Shown: positions 45,225 to 54,237 of the stretch, piece by piece
How positions within the stretch are numbered: position 1 is the first letter of the stretch
How the letters are laid out: the number at the start of each line of letters is the position of its first letter
Source of the DNA: Pyrinomonadaceae bacterium
GTDB taxonomy: Bacteria; Acidobacteriota; Blastocatellia; Pyrinomonadales; Pyrinomonadaceae
Length of the DNA stretch: 64,000 bases
NCBI GenBank assembly: GCA_028284415.1
Contig: JANQRU010000007.1
Coordinates: 310,001-374,000, forward strand
Reading direction: 5' to 3'
The notes under the pieces: generated by a model
What the model saw: only the letters and a program-made list of their open reading frames with translations
What the model was told of the DNA's origin: nothing
Database searches by the model: none
Position numbers and translations under genes: made by a program

Positions 45225-46394
45225 TCATACTTCTCCCAAAAAACTAATCCCATCAGCTATTTCTATTCCAAAATTTTCGGCGATTGTTTGTCCGATGTCG
45301 GAAAGGCTTTGGCGTGTGCCTAAATTTACACCGTTTTCTTTGGATTTTGTGTAGGTTAAAAGGACGCAATATTCGCGGGTGTGGTCTGTGCCTTTGTAGC
45401 TTGGGTCGTTGCCGTGATCGGCGGTGATTATTAATAGGTCATCGGAATTCATTGCGGACATTATTTCGGGGAGGCGTTTGTCGAAATGCTCGAGGGCGGT
45501 GGCGTAGCCTTCGACGTTGCGGCGGTGCCCATAGAGCATATCGAAATCGACGAGATTTGAGAAAATCAAGCCCGTTGAATCGTCATTTAGAGCGTTGATT
45601 GTTTGATCAATTGATTGGTCGTTGTTTTTTGCTTTGAGGTCTTGGGTTACGCCTAGACCGTCATAAATCGAAGAGATTTTTCCGATGGCAACAACGTCTA
45701 AGCCTTTTTCGGCAAGCATTGGCAGTAAGTTTTCGTTTGGTGGCGGAACGGCGTAATCGTGGCGGTTTTCTGTGCGTATGAAATCTTGTGCATTTTCGCC
45801 GATGAATGGACGGGCGATGACTCGTCCGACTTTGTGTTCGCCGTCGAGCATTTCCCTTGCGATTTCGCAGATTTCGTATTGTCTATTGATTGGAATAACT
45901 TCCTCGTGAGCGGCGATTTGAAAGACGGAATCAGCAGACGTATAAACGATTGGTTTTCCTGTTTTAACGTGTTCTTCGCCGAGTTCTTTGATTATCTCAG
46001 TTCCCGAAGCGGTTTTATTTGCAAGAACGCCGGGGACGTTTGCACGTTTAATAAATTCGGAAATAACTTCATCGGGAAAGCCTTGTGGATAAGTTGGAAA
46101 AGCCTTTTCTAAAATGATTCCAGCCATTTCCCAATGTCCTGTTGTTGTGTCTTTCCCGTTTGATTTCAGCGTGCATTTTCCGTAACTACCGATTGGATTT
46201 TCGGTAGCGGGAAGATTTTTAAACGGACGTATGTTTCCAAGTCCGAGCTTTTGCATATTCGGCAAATCTATCGGACGTGAATCAATCACATTTCCCAAAG
46301 TATCCGAACCTGCATCGCCCCATTCTGCCGCGTCGGGCATTTCGCCAATTCCGGCACTGTCTAAAACCATCAAGTTTATACGTTTGAATTTCAT
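45225..46394 (-). CDS. deoB: Phosphopentomutase
   Basis: DeoB converts (deoxy)ribose-1-phosphate to the 5-phosphate in nucleoside salvage. The 389-residue protein has the alkaline-phosphatase-superfamily metal motifs: [15 protein letters not shown] at the start, the Thr nucleophile region [11 protein letters not shown] (~residue 83-93) and [19 protein letters not shown] near residue 325. This is the manganese-dependent type. The codon use looks somewhat richer in G and C than in its neighbours. The upstream 320-bp gap holds a MITE copy. Confidence 0.95.
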   Translation of the reverse strand: MKFKRINLMVLDSAGIGEMPDAAEWGDAGSDTLGNVIDSRPIDLPNMQKLGLGNIRPFKNLPATENPIGSYGKCTLKSNGKDTTTGHWEMAGIILEKAFPTYPQGFPDEVISEFIKRANVPGVLANKTASGTEIIKELGEEHVKTGKPIVYTSADSVFQIAAHEEVIPINRQYEICEIAREMLDGEHKVGRVIARPFIGENAQDFIRTENRHDYAVPPPNENLLPMLAEKGLDVVAIGKISSIYDGLGVTQDLKAKNNDQSIDQTINALNDDSTGLIFSNLVDFDMLYGHRRNVEGYATALEHFDKRLPEIMSAMNSDDLLIITADHGNDPSYKGTDHTREYCVLLTYTKSKENGVNLGTRQSLSDIGQTIAENFGIEIADGISFLGEV

Positions 46395-46443
46395 AAGATT
46401 ATTTTATGAAAATTTGACCACAGATGCACACAGATAAAACCTT

Positions 46444-46625
46444 AGAAGCTGTTTAAAAACTAAAGAAATAAGAACAAATTAGAATTAGATAGAACACGGA
46501 TCACGCAGATTACACGGATATTCACAGTTTTTTTTAGAATAAATCCATGTATATCTGTGTAATCTGTGAAATGCGCGTTCTATTTTTGGTAAGCTCTATA
46601 ATTCAGAAGTTTTCAAACAGCTTCT
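46444..46625. repeat. MITE-like palindromic repeat, copy 1
   Basis: A 182-bp unit with 18-bp terminal inverted repeats (AGAAGCTGTTTAAAAACT at 46444-46461; 46608-46625 complementary with one difference). Inside, sequence like TAGAACACGGAT and AATCTGTGAAAT pairs into a long stem. It is similar to the unit at 56053-56227. No protein is encoded. Confidence 0.8.
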
Positions 46626-46644
46626 TAGACAAATTAATTTGGTA

Positions 46645-46703
46645 TGCCCGCGAAATACGCGAAAAAATTTTTGGAATTTCTTTTTCGTGTCATTTCGCGG
46701 GCA
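46645..46703 (-). terminator. Strong palindrome, likely terminator of the rhodanese gene
   Basis: A 12-bp perfect stem (TGCCCGCGAAAT at 46645-46656 with 46692-46703), extended by a weaker inner part. It begins 11 nt after the minus-strand stop at 46715. The inner arm on the minus strand is U-poor, so a palindromic repeat is an alternative reading. Confidence 0.6.
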
Positions 46704-46714
46704 ATAACCAAAAA

Positions 46715-47638
46715 CTATTTTGCTAGAAATGGGGTTGAAACTTTTGTGTTTGGGTTGTTACTCCATTCTGAGAATGAGCCGTCATACATCACAACATCGT
46801 AGCCTAAATATCTGAGCGTAAAGTACCCGTGTGAAGCCTGCCCACCGCTTTGGCAATACACTACGATGGTTTTGTTTTTTGTAATCCCCTGTTTTTCGTA
46901 TATCTTTTGCAAATCCTTTTTTGAAAGCATCACAGGCATATCTTTGTCCACAAAATGATTTTTCCAATAGACATTTTTTGATCCAGGAATATGTCCCCCG
47001 CGTTTATTGCTTTTGCTTTTTTTCTCGCCAGTAAAATATGTATTTGGGCGTGCATCAACTAAAGCAACTTTTGCATTGTTGATATTTTTCGCTTCCCAAG
47101 AAACATCTTGAACGCTGATGAGATTTGCGACTTTTCTAAATTTTACTTTAGGAGTGAATGGTGCAGATTTTCGTGCGACCATTTGGGTTGAAACTTCCCG
47201 ATTTTCGGCTTTCCATTTCTCTAAACCACCATCGAGAAGCGAAACACGATTTCCGTGTCCTAAATAATCAAGAGTGAAAAACACACGTGCGGCGGCTAAT
47301 CCTTTGGAATCACCATAAATTACAATTTGTTTTGAGTTGCCGATTCCAATGCTTTCAAAGACTTTTTGCAATTCTTCGACTTTAGGAAGTTCATTTGAAA
47401 TTCCATCTCGTGCATTCGCAATTTCACGATACTTCACAAAAATTGCATTTGGAATGTGTCCCTTTTTATACTTTTCATCATTCCTACCGATGTGCAAAAT
47501 TGCGACCTTATCTAAGTTTTTTGAAAGCCATTTGGTTGAAACTAAAAGGCTGTCCTTTTTAGCAAAAGTATTTACTGAAAAAACGATAATTACGGGTAAA
47601 ATTATTAAAAACAAACGACTTAATTTATATTTTTTCAT
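46715..47638 (-). CDS. Exported tandem-rhodanese sulfurtransferase
   Basis: A 307-residue thiosulfate or mercaptopyruvate sulfurtransferase-like protein with a signal peptide (LIILPVIIVFSVNTFAK). The first rhodanese domain has Asp in place of the active Cys (IVIYGDSKGLAAA, ~109); the second is catalytic, with VVYCQSGGQASHG (~Cys263). The signal implies a periplasmic role in moving sulfane sulfur, such as for cyanide or thiol detoxification. It is 8 bp behind the VWFA gene, in the same unit, next to the sulfide cluster. Confidence 0.88.
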   Translation of the reverse strand: MKKYKLSRLFLIILPVIIVFSVNTFAKKDSLLVSTKWLSKNLDKVAILHIGRNDEKYKKGHIPNAIFVKYREIANARDGISNELPKVEELQKVFESIGIGNSKQIVIYGDSKGLAAARVFFTLDYLGHGNRVSLLDGGLEKWKAENREVSTQMVARKSAPFTPKVKFRKVANLISVQDVSWEAKNINNAKVALVDARPNTYFTGEKKSKSNKRGGHIPGSKNVYWKNHFVDKDMPVMLSKKDLQKIYEKQGITKNKTIVVYCQSGGQASHGYFTLRYLGYDVVMYDGSFSEWSNNPNTKVSTPFLAK

Positions 47639-47646
47639 AATGAATT

Positions 47647-48759
47647 TTATTTTGTTGGGGCAGTGTAGCCCTCTCTCGCACGGATTTTTGTTCCTTTTGG
47701 CAAGTTTTTGGGTTGGACTTTTATACGACGATATTTGCCATCACGTTTTTCGTTGGTTGAATAATATCCAAGACTGTATTTTGTACCGATTTCATTGGCG
47801 ACCTTTTGGAAAGCACTCCTTGCACCTCTTATATCAGCAACAGAAAACACTTTCCCACCTGAAGTTCTAGCCAAATTTTTCATTTCAGTTTCAGCAATTT
47901 TATAAAACTGCTTACTCATTGCAAGGCGTTCAAAATCTCCGATCTTGCAGAAATCATAAATCTTTTCGAGTCGTGAATTATTAGAAATAGTTCGATAATA
48001 ACGCCTTATCTGAGCAGTGGAAAAATGTGTGGCGGTTTCACAATCCCCGAGAATGTTTTGCTCAAACTCATCGCGAGTATTAATTTGGATAAAATACGAT
48101 GTGACGCCCGATTTATTCAGAGCTGCTTTTACTTCTTCGAAATCTGCAAGGCTTGTTGAATCAACACCGTCGGTTAAAGCTACCAAAGCACGTCTTCCAC
48201 CATTGTTTGTCCTTTGTCTGAAAACTTTTTCAACCACTTGCAAAAGCCCATCGTAAAAGGGTGTGCCGTTGCTTGTACTAACTCTTGCTAGTGCACTTTC
48301 CAGATGTGTCCGGTTATCCGTGAGGTTTGTTAAAACTTCACTGTCAGCATAGCTGCTACCGTCTTCAATTTTAGTATTGAATGAAATTATCGAAACCTTA
48401 TCTCCGGGACGCAAAGAATTTATGAACATCGCGGCTGAGCGTTTTATCAAACGAAGATCAGCACGGGTCGAACCGGATGTGTCGAGCAGGAGTGCAACCT
48501 CAAAAGGAGCATTTGTAGCAATAAATTCAGCTATCTCCTGCTTTTTTCCATCTTCAAATATGTCAAAATTTTCGCGTTTGAGATTAAGGATAGGTTTTCC
48601 TGAATTGTCTGTAACGACAATCGGAACATCAACTAATTGGGTTTCAATTTTTAAGATTTCTCCATCATCTTCCGTGACGGGCTTTACTTTTTGATCTTGG
48701 GAAAAAGTAATCGTGGAAAGTAAAAGTATGCTTAAAAATGAAATTAACAGACCTCTCAT
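47647..48759 (-). CDS. Exported VWFA-related protein of the acidobacterial type
   Basis: A 370-residue protein with a signal peptide (LISFLSILLLSTITFSQ). After a beta-rich N-terminal region (VDVPIVVTDNSGKPILNL), the VWFA domain starts EVALLLDTSGSTRADL, which carries the DxSxS metal site; later TDGVDS supplies the other metal residues. This layout matches the VWFA-related family known mainly from Acidobacteria. These bind ligands through the metal site, and the target is unknown. It precedes the rhodanese gene by 8 bp. Confidence 0.9.
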   Translation of the reverse strand: MRGLLISFLSILLLSTITFSQDQKVKPVTEDDGEILKIETQLVDVPIVVTDNSGKPILNLKRENFDIFEDGKKQEIAEFIATNAPFEVALLLDTSGSTRADLRLIKRSAAMFINSLRPGDKVSIISFNTKIEDGSSYADSEVLTNLTDNRTHLESALARVSTSNGTPFYDGLLQVVEKVFRQRTNNGGRRALVALTDGVDSTSLADFEEVKAALNKSGVTSYFIQINTRDEFEQNILGDCETATHFSTAQIRRYYRTISNNSRLEKIYDFCKIGDFERLAMSKQFYKIAETEMKNLARTSGGKVFSVADIRGARSAFQKVANEIGTKYSLGYYSTNEKRDGKYRRIKVQPKNLPKGTKIRAREGYTAPTK

Positions 48760-48855
48760 TTATAAAACCTCTTAGCTTGAAACTCGGTAATTGTTAGATT
48801 TTATCAAATTTTTCCGCTTTAAGAAAAAATTCAATATTCTGAATCTATTCAAAAA

Positions 48856-48892
48856 AAGAAAAATTCCCCTACCTTTCATAGTAGAGGAATTT
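48856..48892 (-). terminator. Intrinsic terminator after the TlpA-like gene
   Basis: On the minus strand, a stem of 12 bp with one mismatch (48861-48872 with 48881-48892) and an 8-nt loop is followed by TTCTTTTTTTG. It lies about 40 nt after the stop at 48931, closing the DUF2202-SulP-small frame-TlpA unit. Confidence 0.75.
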
Positions 48893-48930
48893 ATCCATCA
48901 ATTATTTTTATAAAAGTTAAGATTGGTTTC

Positions 48931-49479
48931 TTATTCACTCAGTAGCGATTTAATATCTGATTCGAGTGTAGATTCCAAAACCATTCCCGTATATTTTTTG
49001 GCAAGACGACCTTGTTTGTCATATAGAAATGTAGTCGGTAATTTCATACCGCTATCTCCAACATTAGGATCATTTCCGGGCAAGAGAATTGGGTAAGAGA
49101 CTTCATAATCTTTTATAAATGGCGGGACTCGCTTTAAATCTTCATCAACTGTTACACCAATAACTTCTACTTTGTTCCTATCAAATTTATTTGCAATGTT
49201 TACTAGTCCGGGAGTTTCGTAACGGCAGGGCGGACACCAAGTTGCCCAATAGTTTACAAGCAAAACTTTTCCTCTCTTATCAGCAAAGTTCCAATTTTCT
49301 CCCCCTTCCATTTGCCGCAAAGAAAAATTCTTAGTGGTTTTGCGTTCTTCTACATCATAAACTCCAAATTGCCACCAAGAAGGTGGAGCAAAGAAATACA
49401 AAACTGCCCCTATAAGGGCAATGTTCAATCCCCAACTAAGTATTTTTTGAGAAAAAGTTTTGCTGGTTTTATTTTCCAT
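48931..49479 (-). CDS. TlpA-like thiol-disulfide oxidoreductase
   Basis: A 182-residue thioredoxin-fold protein with an N-terminal membrane anchor (LNIALIGAVLYFFA). The active site is YWATWCPPCRYETPG (CPPC, about residues 77-80), followed by cis-Pro in KLPTTFLYDKQG. TlpA/ResA proteins reduce disulfides outside the cytoplasm, for example in cytochrome c maturation. Its ATG overlaps the stop codon of the preceding 52-codon frame by one base (TAATG), and the two are probably co-translated. Confidence 0.9.
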   Translation of the reverse strand: MENKTSKTFSQKILSWGLNIALIGAVLYFFAPPSWWQFGVYDVEERKTTKNFSLRQMEGGENWNFADKRGKVLLVNYWATWCPPCRYETPGLVNIANKFDRNKVEVIGVTVDEDLKRVPPFIKDYEVSYPILLPGNDPNVGDSGMKLPTTFLYDKQGRLAKKYTGMVLESTLESDIKSLLSE

Positions 49480-49637
49480 TATTTCAGATCTATCTTTTCA
49501 TTCTCATTTTTTTCAGATTGATACTCAACCTTACAAGCTCCACGCATTCAAGTATTAAATCCAAGTCTTGGGAGAATCACAAGTTGTAAAAGCAACCAGA
49601 AACCTACTATTCCTATAATCCAAATCAACTCATACAT
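49479..49637 (-). CDS. Putative small membrane selenoprotein (in-frame UGA at codon 30)
   Basis: ATG at 49637 follows a good ribosome site (AGAGGT, 8-bp spacing). Codons 1-29 give one membrane helix (WIIGIVGFWLLLQLVIL) and PRLGFNT; codon 30 is TGA (49550-49548); codons 31-52 continue MRGACKVEYQSEKNENEK to TAA at 49481-49479, which overlaps the TlpA ATG. Read through as selenocysteine the chain is 52 residues, with U30 and C35 as possible redox pair. A hairpin (49515-49531) starts 16 nt after the UGA. No selenocysteine machinery is visible in the window, so the alternative is a 29-residue peptide plus an untranslated or separate frame. Confidence 0.5.
49515..49531 (-). promoter_or_regulatory. 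SECIS-like hairpin downstream of the in-frame UGA
   Basis: On the minus strand AGGUUGA (49531-49525) pairs with UCAAUCU (49521-49515), one G-U pair included, around a GUA loop. The loop begins 23 nt after the UGA. This fits the general bacterial SECIS pattern of a small stem within about 16-37 nt and G at the start of the loop. The stem is short, so it is only suggestive. Confidence 0.35.
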
Positions 49638-49670
49638 TTTTAATACCTCTAAAAATTCAAGTTCTATCTA

Positions 49671-51458
49671 TTATCCTTTTTTACATCCCAAAAACTCAAT
49701 CGCCTGATGTGTGCTTAAAAATATATTCTCTTTGCCAAAATTTTCTACAAACCCGATCTTTTCCAGTCTATCCATAACAGGACCTTTTACTTCCGCTAGA
49801 TAAACATTAACCCCCGTGGAGTTTAATTCTTCGACAACTCTTTCGAGGGTATCCAAAGCACTAGCATCAATAAAATTTACCGCACTACAGATCAACACAA
49901 TATTTTTCAGTTTTGGTTCATCAGCTACCGCACTTAAGAGTGTTCGTTCGAGTTCCTTTGTGTTTGCGAAATAGAGACTTTCATCTATTCGCAAAGCACA
50001 AGTTTCAGGACATGTTTTTACTTCATGCCTTAAAACATTCCGAAAATGCTCTGTATCTCCAACACGTCCGACGACTGCAACATGTGGTTTACTGGTTCGG
50101 TACAAATGCAATAAAAGAGCAGTTGCAATACCAATTCCTATTCCGATTTCGATATTAAATATCAACACACCGAAAAATGTGGTAAGTAATGCCAAAGCAT
50201 CAGTTTTGCTATATGCCCAGATATGTCTAAATGATTTAAAGTCGAACAAACTTGCTACTGCAACTATGACAATCGCTGCTAAAGTAGCTCGCGGTAAGTA
50301 GTAAAAAAGTGGAGTGAATAGTAAAACCGTCAGAGCAATCAAAACAGCTGTGATAATCGAAGCTAAATTTGTATTTGCTCCGGCACTAAAATTTACGACT
50401 GAACGGCTCAAACCACCTGTTACAGGATAGCCTCCCGTAACAGAAGCTCCGATATTTGCTGTTCCGAGTGCAATAAGCTCCTGATTTGCATCAATTTTTT
50501 GTCGCCTTTTACTAGCCAAAGTAGTTGCAATTGAAATGCTTTCCATAAATCCGACCAACGAAATTATCATTGCAATCGGAAAAAGTGCTGCGATTTGTGT
50601 CGCTTCAATTGATGGAATTGTTATAGGAGGTAAACCTGCGGGGATTTCCCCAACAATCTTTACTCCTGAAACAGAATCCAATCCAAATGACCAAACTAAT
50701 ATAGTGCTGACAAAAACTACAACAAGTGCACCTGTTTTACTAAGTGTTTCAGAAATAACATCAGAAAATTTTAAGCTTTTAAGATTTCTCTTTAGAAACT
50801 TTTTAAAGTAAGTGAGTATCAAAATACTACCTATTCCAATGCTCAAGGTGATTAAATGTGTGGCTGAAATATTATTAATTATGTTTATAAAGAGTTGGTA
50901 TGGATGTTCTGCTCTCGCTACTTGAATTCCAAAGATGTGTTTGAGCTGACTAAACCCAATCACCAAAGCTGCAGCTGACGTAAAGCCAACTAAAACAGGG
51001 TGACTCAAAAAATTAACTAGAAAACCAAGTCTGGCGATTCCCATAAACAGCTGTATCACTCCTGTCATCAAAGCTAAAATTAAAGCTAAAGCAATAAATT
51101 CTGCTGTCCCTGCCTGAGCTATGGCTCCTACACCACTTAATGTAAGTAAAGAAACCATTGCAACAGGTCCAACAGCTAAGACACGGCTTGAACCGAAAAT
51201 GGCATATATTATTAGAGGAAGAATACTTGCATAAAGTCCGACCTGTGGAGGCAACCCCGCTAGCATCGCATACGCCATACTTTGTGGAACAAGCATAATC
51301 GTAACGATTAAACCCGCCAATAAGTCACCAACTAAGTCTTCTTTTTTGTATTCTGAAAGCCACTGAGAAATGGGGAAGATTTTATACAGAAGATTTTTGT
51401 TTTTTCTTTTCAGAGATAGATTTTCCCCACCTCTCAATTTTGAGGTTTCTGTTGTCAT
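49671..51458 (-). CDS. SulP-family anion permease with STAS domain
   Basis: A 595-residue transporter of sulfate or other oxyanions and bicarbonate. It has the family signature QSMAYAMLAGLPPQVGLYAS (~residues 58-77), about 12 membrane helices, and TGGYPVTGGLSRSVVN. The C-terminal STAS domain (SLYFANTKELE..., ICSAVNFIDASALDTLERV) is intact. Position between the sulfur-related genes suggests sulfate or sulfite movement, but substrate is not determined by sequence. The DUF2202 gene is 20 bp upstream on the same strand. Confidence 0.9.
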   Translation of the reverse strand: MTTETSKLRGGENLSLKRKNKNLLYKIFPISQWLSEYKKEDLVGDLLAGLIVTIMLVPQSMAYAMLAGLPPQVGLYASILPLIIYAIFGSSRVLAVGPVAMVSLLTLSGVGAIAQAGTAEFIALALILALMTGVIQLFMGIARLGFLVNFLSHPVLVGFTSAAALVIGFSQLKHIFGIQVARAEHPYQLFINIINNISATHLITLSIGIGSILILTYFKKFLKRNLKSLKFSDVISETLSKTGALVVVFVSTILVWSFGLDSVSGVKIVGEIPAGLPPITIPSIEATQIAALFPIAMIISLVGFMESISIATTLASKRRQKIDANQELIALGTANIGASVTGGYPVTGGLSRSVVNFSAGANTNLASIITAVLIALTVLLFTPLFYYLPRATLAAIVIVAVASLFDFKSFRHIWAYSKTDALALLTTFFGVLIFNIEIGIGIGIATALLLHLYRTSKPHVAVVGRVGDTEHFRNVLRHEVKTCPETCALRIDESLYFANTKELERTLLSAVADEPKLKNIVLICSAVNFIDASALDTLERVVEELNSTGVNVYLAEVKGPVMDRLEKIGFVENFGKENIFLSTHQAIEFLGCKKG

Positions 51459-51478
51459 TATTTATTCAAATTAATTTA

Positions 51479-52117
51479 CTAATTGTTTCCTCTTCCGCGT
51501 CCATAACCTCTGCCGCGACCTTTTCCGTGTCCTCTTCTTTCGCTACAACGCTTAAATGCACGCAAATGATTTTCTTGTGAAGCACGCTGTAAATTTTTGT
51601 ACACGAATAGAATATCTTCACGCTTCGTTGATTTGAATAACTTGTCATACAGAGCGGCATTAGCTATTTCAGCATCTATACCTGCTTTACATGCCTCTTT
51701 AACGCTTTGATATTTTTCGGTTTCACCGATCCACTTATTTTCAGGAACAGGCATTTTATATTTTTCAAATAATCCTTTTAATCTTCCAGCATGGCGAGCT
51801 TCAGCTTTTTGAATATTTATAAAAGGTCTGGGGTTATCAAAATCCTTATTGACCTGATTGTAAGTTGCCCAAGACATATACTCATCATTCAATGCCAGTA
51901 AAAGTCCCTTTATTTCTTCTTGGTTCAAATCCCCCTTGTACTTTTTATAGTCAAAATCACAAATTTTGCATTCCGTAGTTTCTTTTTCAGCTTTCACAGT
52001 AGGTGTGGGCTTAGCTTCTAATTCTTCCTTGGTGATATTTTTTGATTGAGCATTTTGTTGTCCGCATGCTGTAAATAAAAACGTGCTTATTAAAATAATT
52101 GTGTATATGCATTTCAT
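51479..52117 (-). CDS. DUF2202 (ferritin-like) lipoprotein
   Basis: A 212-residue lipoprotein (STFLFTACG lipobox). Residues ~70-195 carry the DUF2202 four-helix bundle: LLALNDEYMSWATYNQVNKD, EARHAGRLKGLF and AALYDKL, with Glu/His residues able to bind metal like ferritins. The tail is GRGYGRGRGNN-like, rich in Gly and Arg. Function is unknown. GGAGGT precedes the ATG. It heads a unit with SulP, the small frame and TlpA, and a terminator separates it from the dioxygenase gene upstream. Confidence 0.8.
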   Translation of the reverse strand: MKCIYTIILISTFLFTACGQQNAQSKNITKEELEAKPTPTVKAEKETTECKICDFDYKKYKGDLNQEEIKGLLLALNDEYMSWATYNQVNKDFDNPRPFINIQKAEARHAGRLKGLFEKYKMPVPENKWIGETEKYQSVKEACKAGIDAEIANAALYDKLFKSTKREDILFVYKNLQRASQENHLRAFKRCSERRGHGKGRGRGYGRGRGNN

Positions 52118-52132
52118 AATAAAACCTCCATT

Positions 52133-52156
52133 AAAAAAGGCGACCTTTGAGCCGCC
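52133..52156 (-). terminator. Intrinsic terminator after the dioxygenase-rhodanese gene
   Basis: On the minus strand GGCGGC pairs with GTCGCC (one G-U) around a 6-nt loop (52139-52156), then six T (52138-52133). It lies 15 nt after the stop at 52171. Confidence 0.7.
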
Positions 52157-52170
52157 CTGTTGTTTTGAGT

Positions 52171-53547
52171 TTATGAATTAGCACAGGCAGTTGCCGAAAC
52201 TTCGGTTTCCAAACCCTCGTCTTGCCAAGCGTTTGTTCCGCCTGTAACGTTATAAACTTCTTTGATGCCCGCATTTTCTAAAATACTTGTTCCGATGCTG
52301 GAACGATAGCCACTCTGGCAAATCACGTAAGTGGGTTTATCAGGATGAAGCTTATCTATCTCTCTAGCCAAATCATTTAGTGGCAAATTTATCGTTTCGA
52401 TAGCATGTCCATTTGCATGTTCCTGCGGACGTCTTACATCTACAAACTGAACATCTTCCGATAATTTTTCGTTAACTTCTTTAACAGGAATCTGTTTAAC
52501 TGTTTTTGCTTCAGCTTCAAAGTTCTCCATTAAAATGTAGCCCTCGACAGTTTCAAAGCCAACTCTTGCGAGACGCATCGTTGCTTCAGCAACTTGTTCT
52601 TGCGTATCAGCAGAAATGACTATCGGCGAGCCTATCGAAATAAGCGTTCCAGCCCATGAAGCAAATTGTCCTGCAAGTCCTATGTTTATTGCATTCGGAA
52701 CATGACCATTTCCGTATTCAACCCTTTCCCGAACATCTAAGACAATTCCTTCAAAATCTAAAACTTCTTCTGTTGTAAATTCTTTTGGTGCTGACAACTC
52801 TTCTAATGCGACTGAACCCTCTAGATTCTTTGCTGCACTCTTAGGAAAATATGCCGGTACTTCCGGCTGATCGGCGGCAACAATTTTAACAAACTCCTCT
52901 TTGCTCATAGGCTTTAAGGCATAATTTGTTTCTCTTTGCTTCCCTAAAGTTGACCAAGTTTCTTCTGACAAAGATTTTCCGCACAGTGAACCTGCGCCGT
53001 GAGCAGGATAAACTTCAGTTTCATCAGGCAAAGGAAGAATTTTATCGTGAAGAGAATCGTATAGCATCGAACCCATTTGCTCAGCAGTAAAGCCTTTTGA
53101 GCCAATTAGGTCAGGTCTGCCAACGTCACCTATAAATAATGTGTCACCAGTAAACATTTTCAGCGGTTCGTCTGAATTTTCAGTATTTTCGGCTAAGATC
53201 GTGATGCCTTCAGGAGTGTGCCCAGGAGTCTCAAGAAACTTTAATTTGATCTTACCGAGCATTATTTCATCCCCATCTTTTACTTTATGTGTTGGAAACT
53301 TAGTGTCTGCTTTTTGACCATAAATTATTTCTGCTCCGCTTTTCTCTGCCAGTTCTATATGACCGCTAACAAAATCTGCATGAGAATGTGTTTCGATTAT
53401 GTATTTAATTTTTTGTTCGTTGGCTTCAGCTTCATCAAGATATTGCTGAATGTCCCTCTGTGGGTCAATAATTGCTGCTTCACCTTCCGAACCCAAATAA
53501 TATGAAGCATGAGCTAAACATCCTAAATAAAACTGTTTGAATTTCAT
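52171..53547 (-). CDS. Persulfide dioxygenase-rhodanese fusion (CstB-like)
   Basis: A 458-residue three-domain protein. The N-terminal metallo-beta-lactamase fold has THSHADFVSGHIELA, GHTPEG and TGDTLFIGDVGRPDL, the pattern of ETHE1/CstB persulfide dioxygenases that oxidise persulfides to sulfite. The middle rhodanese domain lacks a Cys (VIVSADTQEQVAEA). The last one has the active Cys in YVICQSGYRSS. The layout matches CstB. It is downstream of the sulfide oxidoreductase and rhodanese, and AGGAGA precedes the ATG. Confidence 0.88.
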   Translation of the reverse strand: MKFKQFYLGCLAHASYYLGSEGEAAIIDPQRDIQQYLDEAEANEQKIKYIIETHSHADFVSGHIELAEKSGAEIIYGQKADTKFPTHKVKDGDEIMLGKIKLKFLETPGHTPEGITILAENTENSDEPLKMFTGDTLFIGDVGRPDLIGSKGFTAEQMGSMLYDSLHDKILPLPDETEVYPAHGAGSLCGKSLSEETWSTLGKQRETNYALKPMSKEEFVKIVAADQPEVPAYFPKSAAKNLEGSVALEELSAPKEFTTEEVLDFEGIVLDVRERVEYGNGHVPNAINIGLAGQFASWAGTLISIGSPIVISADTQEQVAEATMRLARVGFETVEGYILMENFEAEAKTVKQIPVKEVNEKLSEDVQFVDVRRPQEHANGHAIETINLPLNDLAREIDKLHPDKPTYVICQSGYRSSIGTSILENAGIKEVYNVTGGTNAWQDEGLETEVSATACANS

Positions 53548-53574
53548 TTTGACTTCTCCTAAATATCTATTTTT

Positions 53575-54120
53575 TTAACTATTAACTGCTGTTTGTTCGC
53601 AACTGACAGGTCTTCTGTTCCAAGGCATTTTTGCCAGTATCAACCCCATTGTGCATGTATCAGTAACTGCAGAAAACACTAATCCTGCACCGATAAATAC
53701 TGATATTCCAATCAAATATGGGTGAACCAAAACACTTAAAGCAAAACCAATTAAAACGAATAATCCTGCAACAAAACGGACTTGTCTTTCCAGAGCCCAT
53801 GGTGCTTTTTCGTCTTTTTCATACGGTAAATCTTCCTTTTTCCAGGCTTCAAAACCACCCTGAACATTTATGACATCTTTAAAACCTAAGTTTTTAAGTT
53901 TTTGCTGAGCCTGTCCGGAACGATTGCCTGTCCGACACATTACATAAATTGGTTTCGAATGATCGATCTCAGCATGACGTTTTTCCAAATCTCCAAGTGG
54001 TAACAACCTTGCTCCTTCAACCCTTCCACCTGCAAACTCAGCATACTCCCTAACATCTAACAGATTAATATCATCGTTATTTAATTTTTCATTCAATGTT
54101 AAAACTGTGCATTCGCTCAT
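53575..54120 (-). CDS. YgaP-like membrane rhodanese (rhodanese + DUF2892)
   Basis: A 181-residue protein: an N-terminal rhodanese domain with active Cys in YVMCRTGNRSGQ (~Cys61), then two membrane helices (FVAGLFVLIGFALSVLV and LIGISVFIGAGLVFSAV) of the DUF2892 type. YgaP proteins use the Cys to carry sulfane sulfur at the membrane. The gene has its own upstream operator candidate at 54150-54169 and lies 27 bp before the dioxygenase gene. Confidence 0.9.
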   Translation of the reverse strand: MSECTVLTLNEKLNNDDINLLDVREYAEFAGGRVEGARLLPLGDLEKRHAEIDHSKPIYVMCRTGNRSGQAQQKLKNLGFKDVINVQGGFEAWKKEDLPYEKDEKAPWALERQVRFVAGLFVLIGFALSVLVHPYLIGISVFIGAGLVFSAVTDTCTMGLILAKMPWNRRPVSCEQTAVNS

Positions 54121-54149
54121 TATTTTTTTACCTCTTTCTCTGTATTACA

Positions 54150-54169
54150 ATATAACTATACAGTTATAT
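54150..54169 (-). promoter_or_regulatory. Candidate ArsR operator before the YgaP-like gene
   Basis: A perfect 8-bp inverted repeat, ATATAACT and AGTTATAT, with a 4-bp centre, about 30 bp before the start codon. Its core TATACAGTTAT (54157-54167) recurs exactly before the SQR gene. Confidence 0.6.
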
Positions 54170-54237
54170 GACATAAAAGTCAAGCCTGGATTTCACTGCT
54201 GAACATACTCAAGAAATTCGAATACTGTGTAAATAAA

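Larger units (their letters stand above)
46395..46714. other. Intergenic region (320 bp) with MITE copy 1 and a hairpin
   Basis: The MITE-like repeat occupies 46444-46625 and a separate palindrome 46645-46703. The remaining bases carry nothing recognisable apart from the deoB start region. Confidence 0.65.

Noticed and set aside
47337..47870. 177-codon frame on the plus strand
   Set aside because: It lies opposite the rhodanese and VWFA genes, which have clear motifs; it is a shadow.
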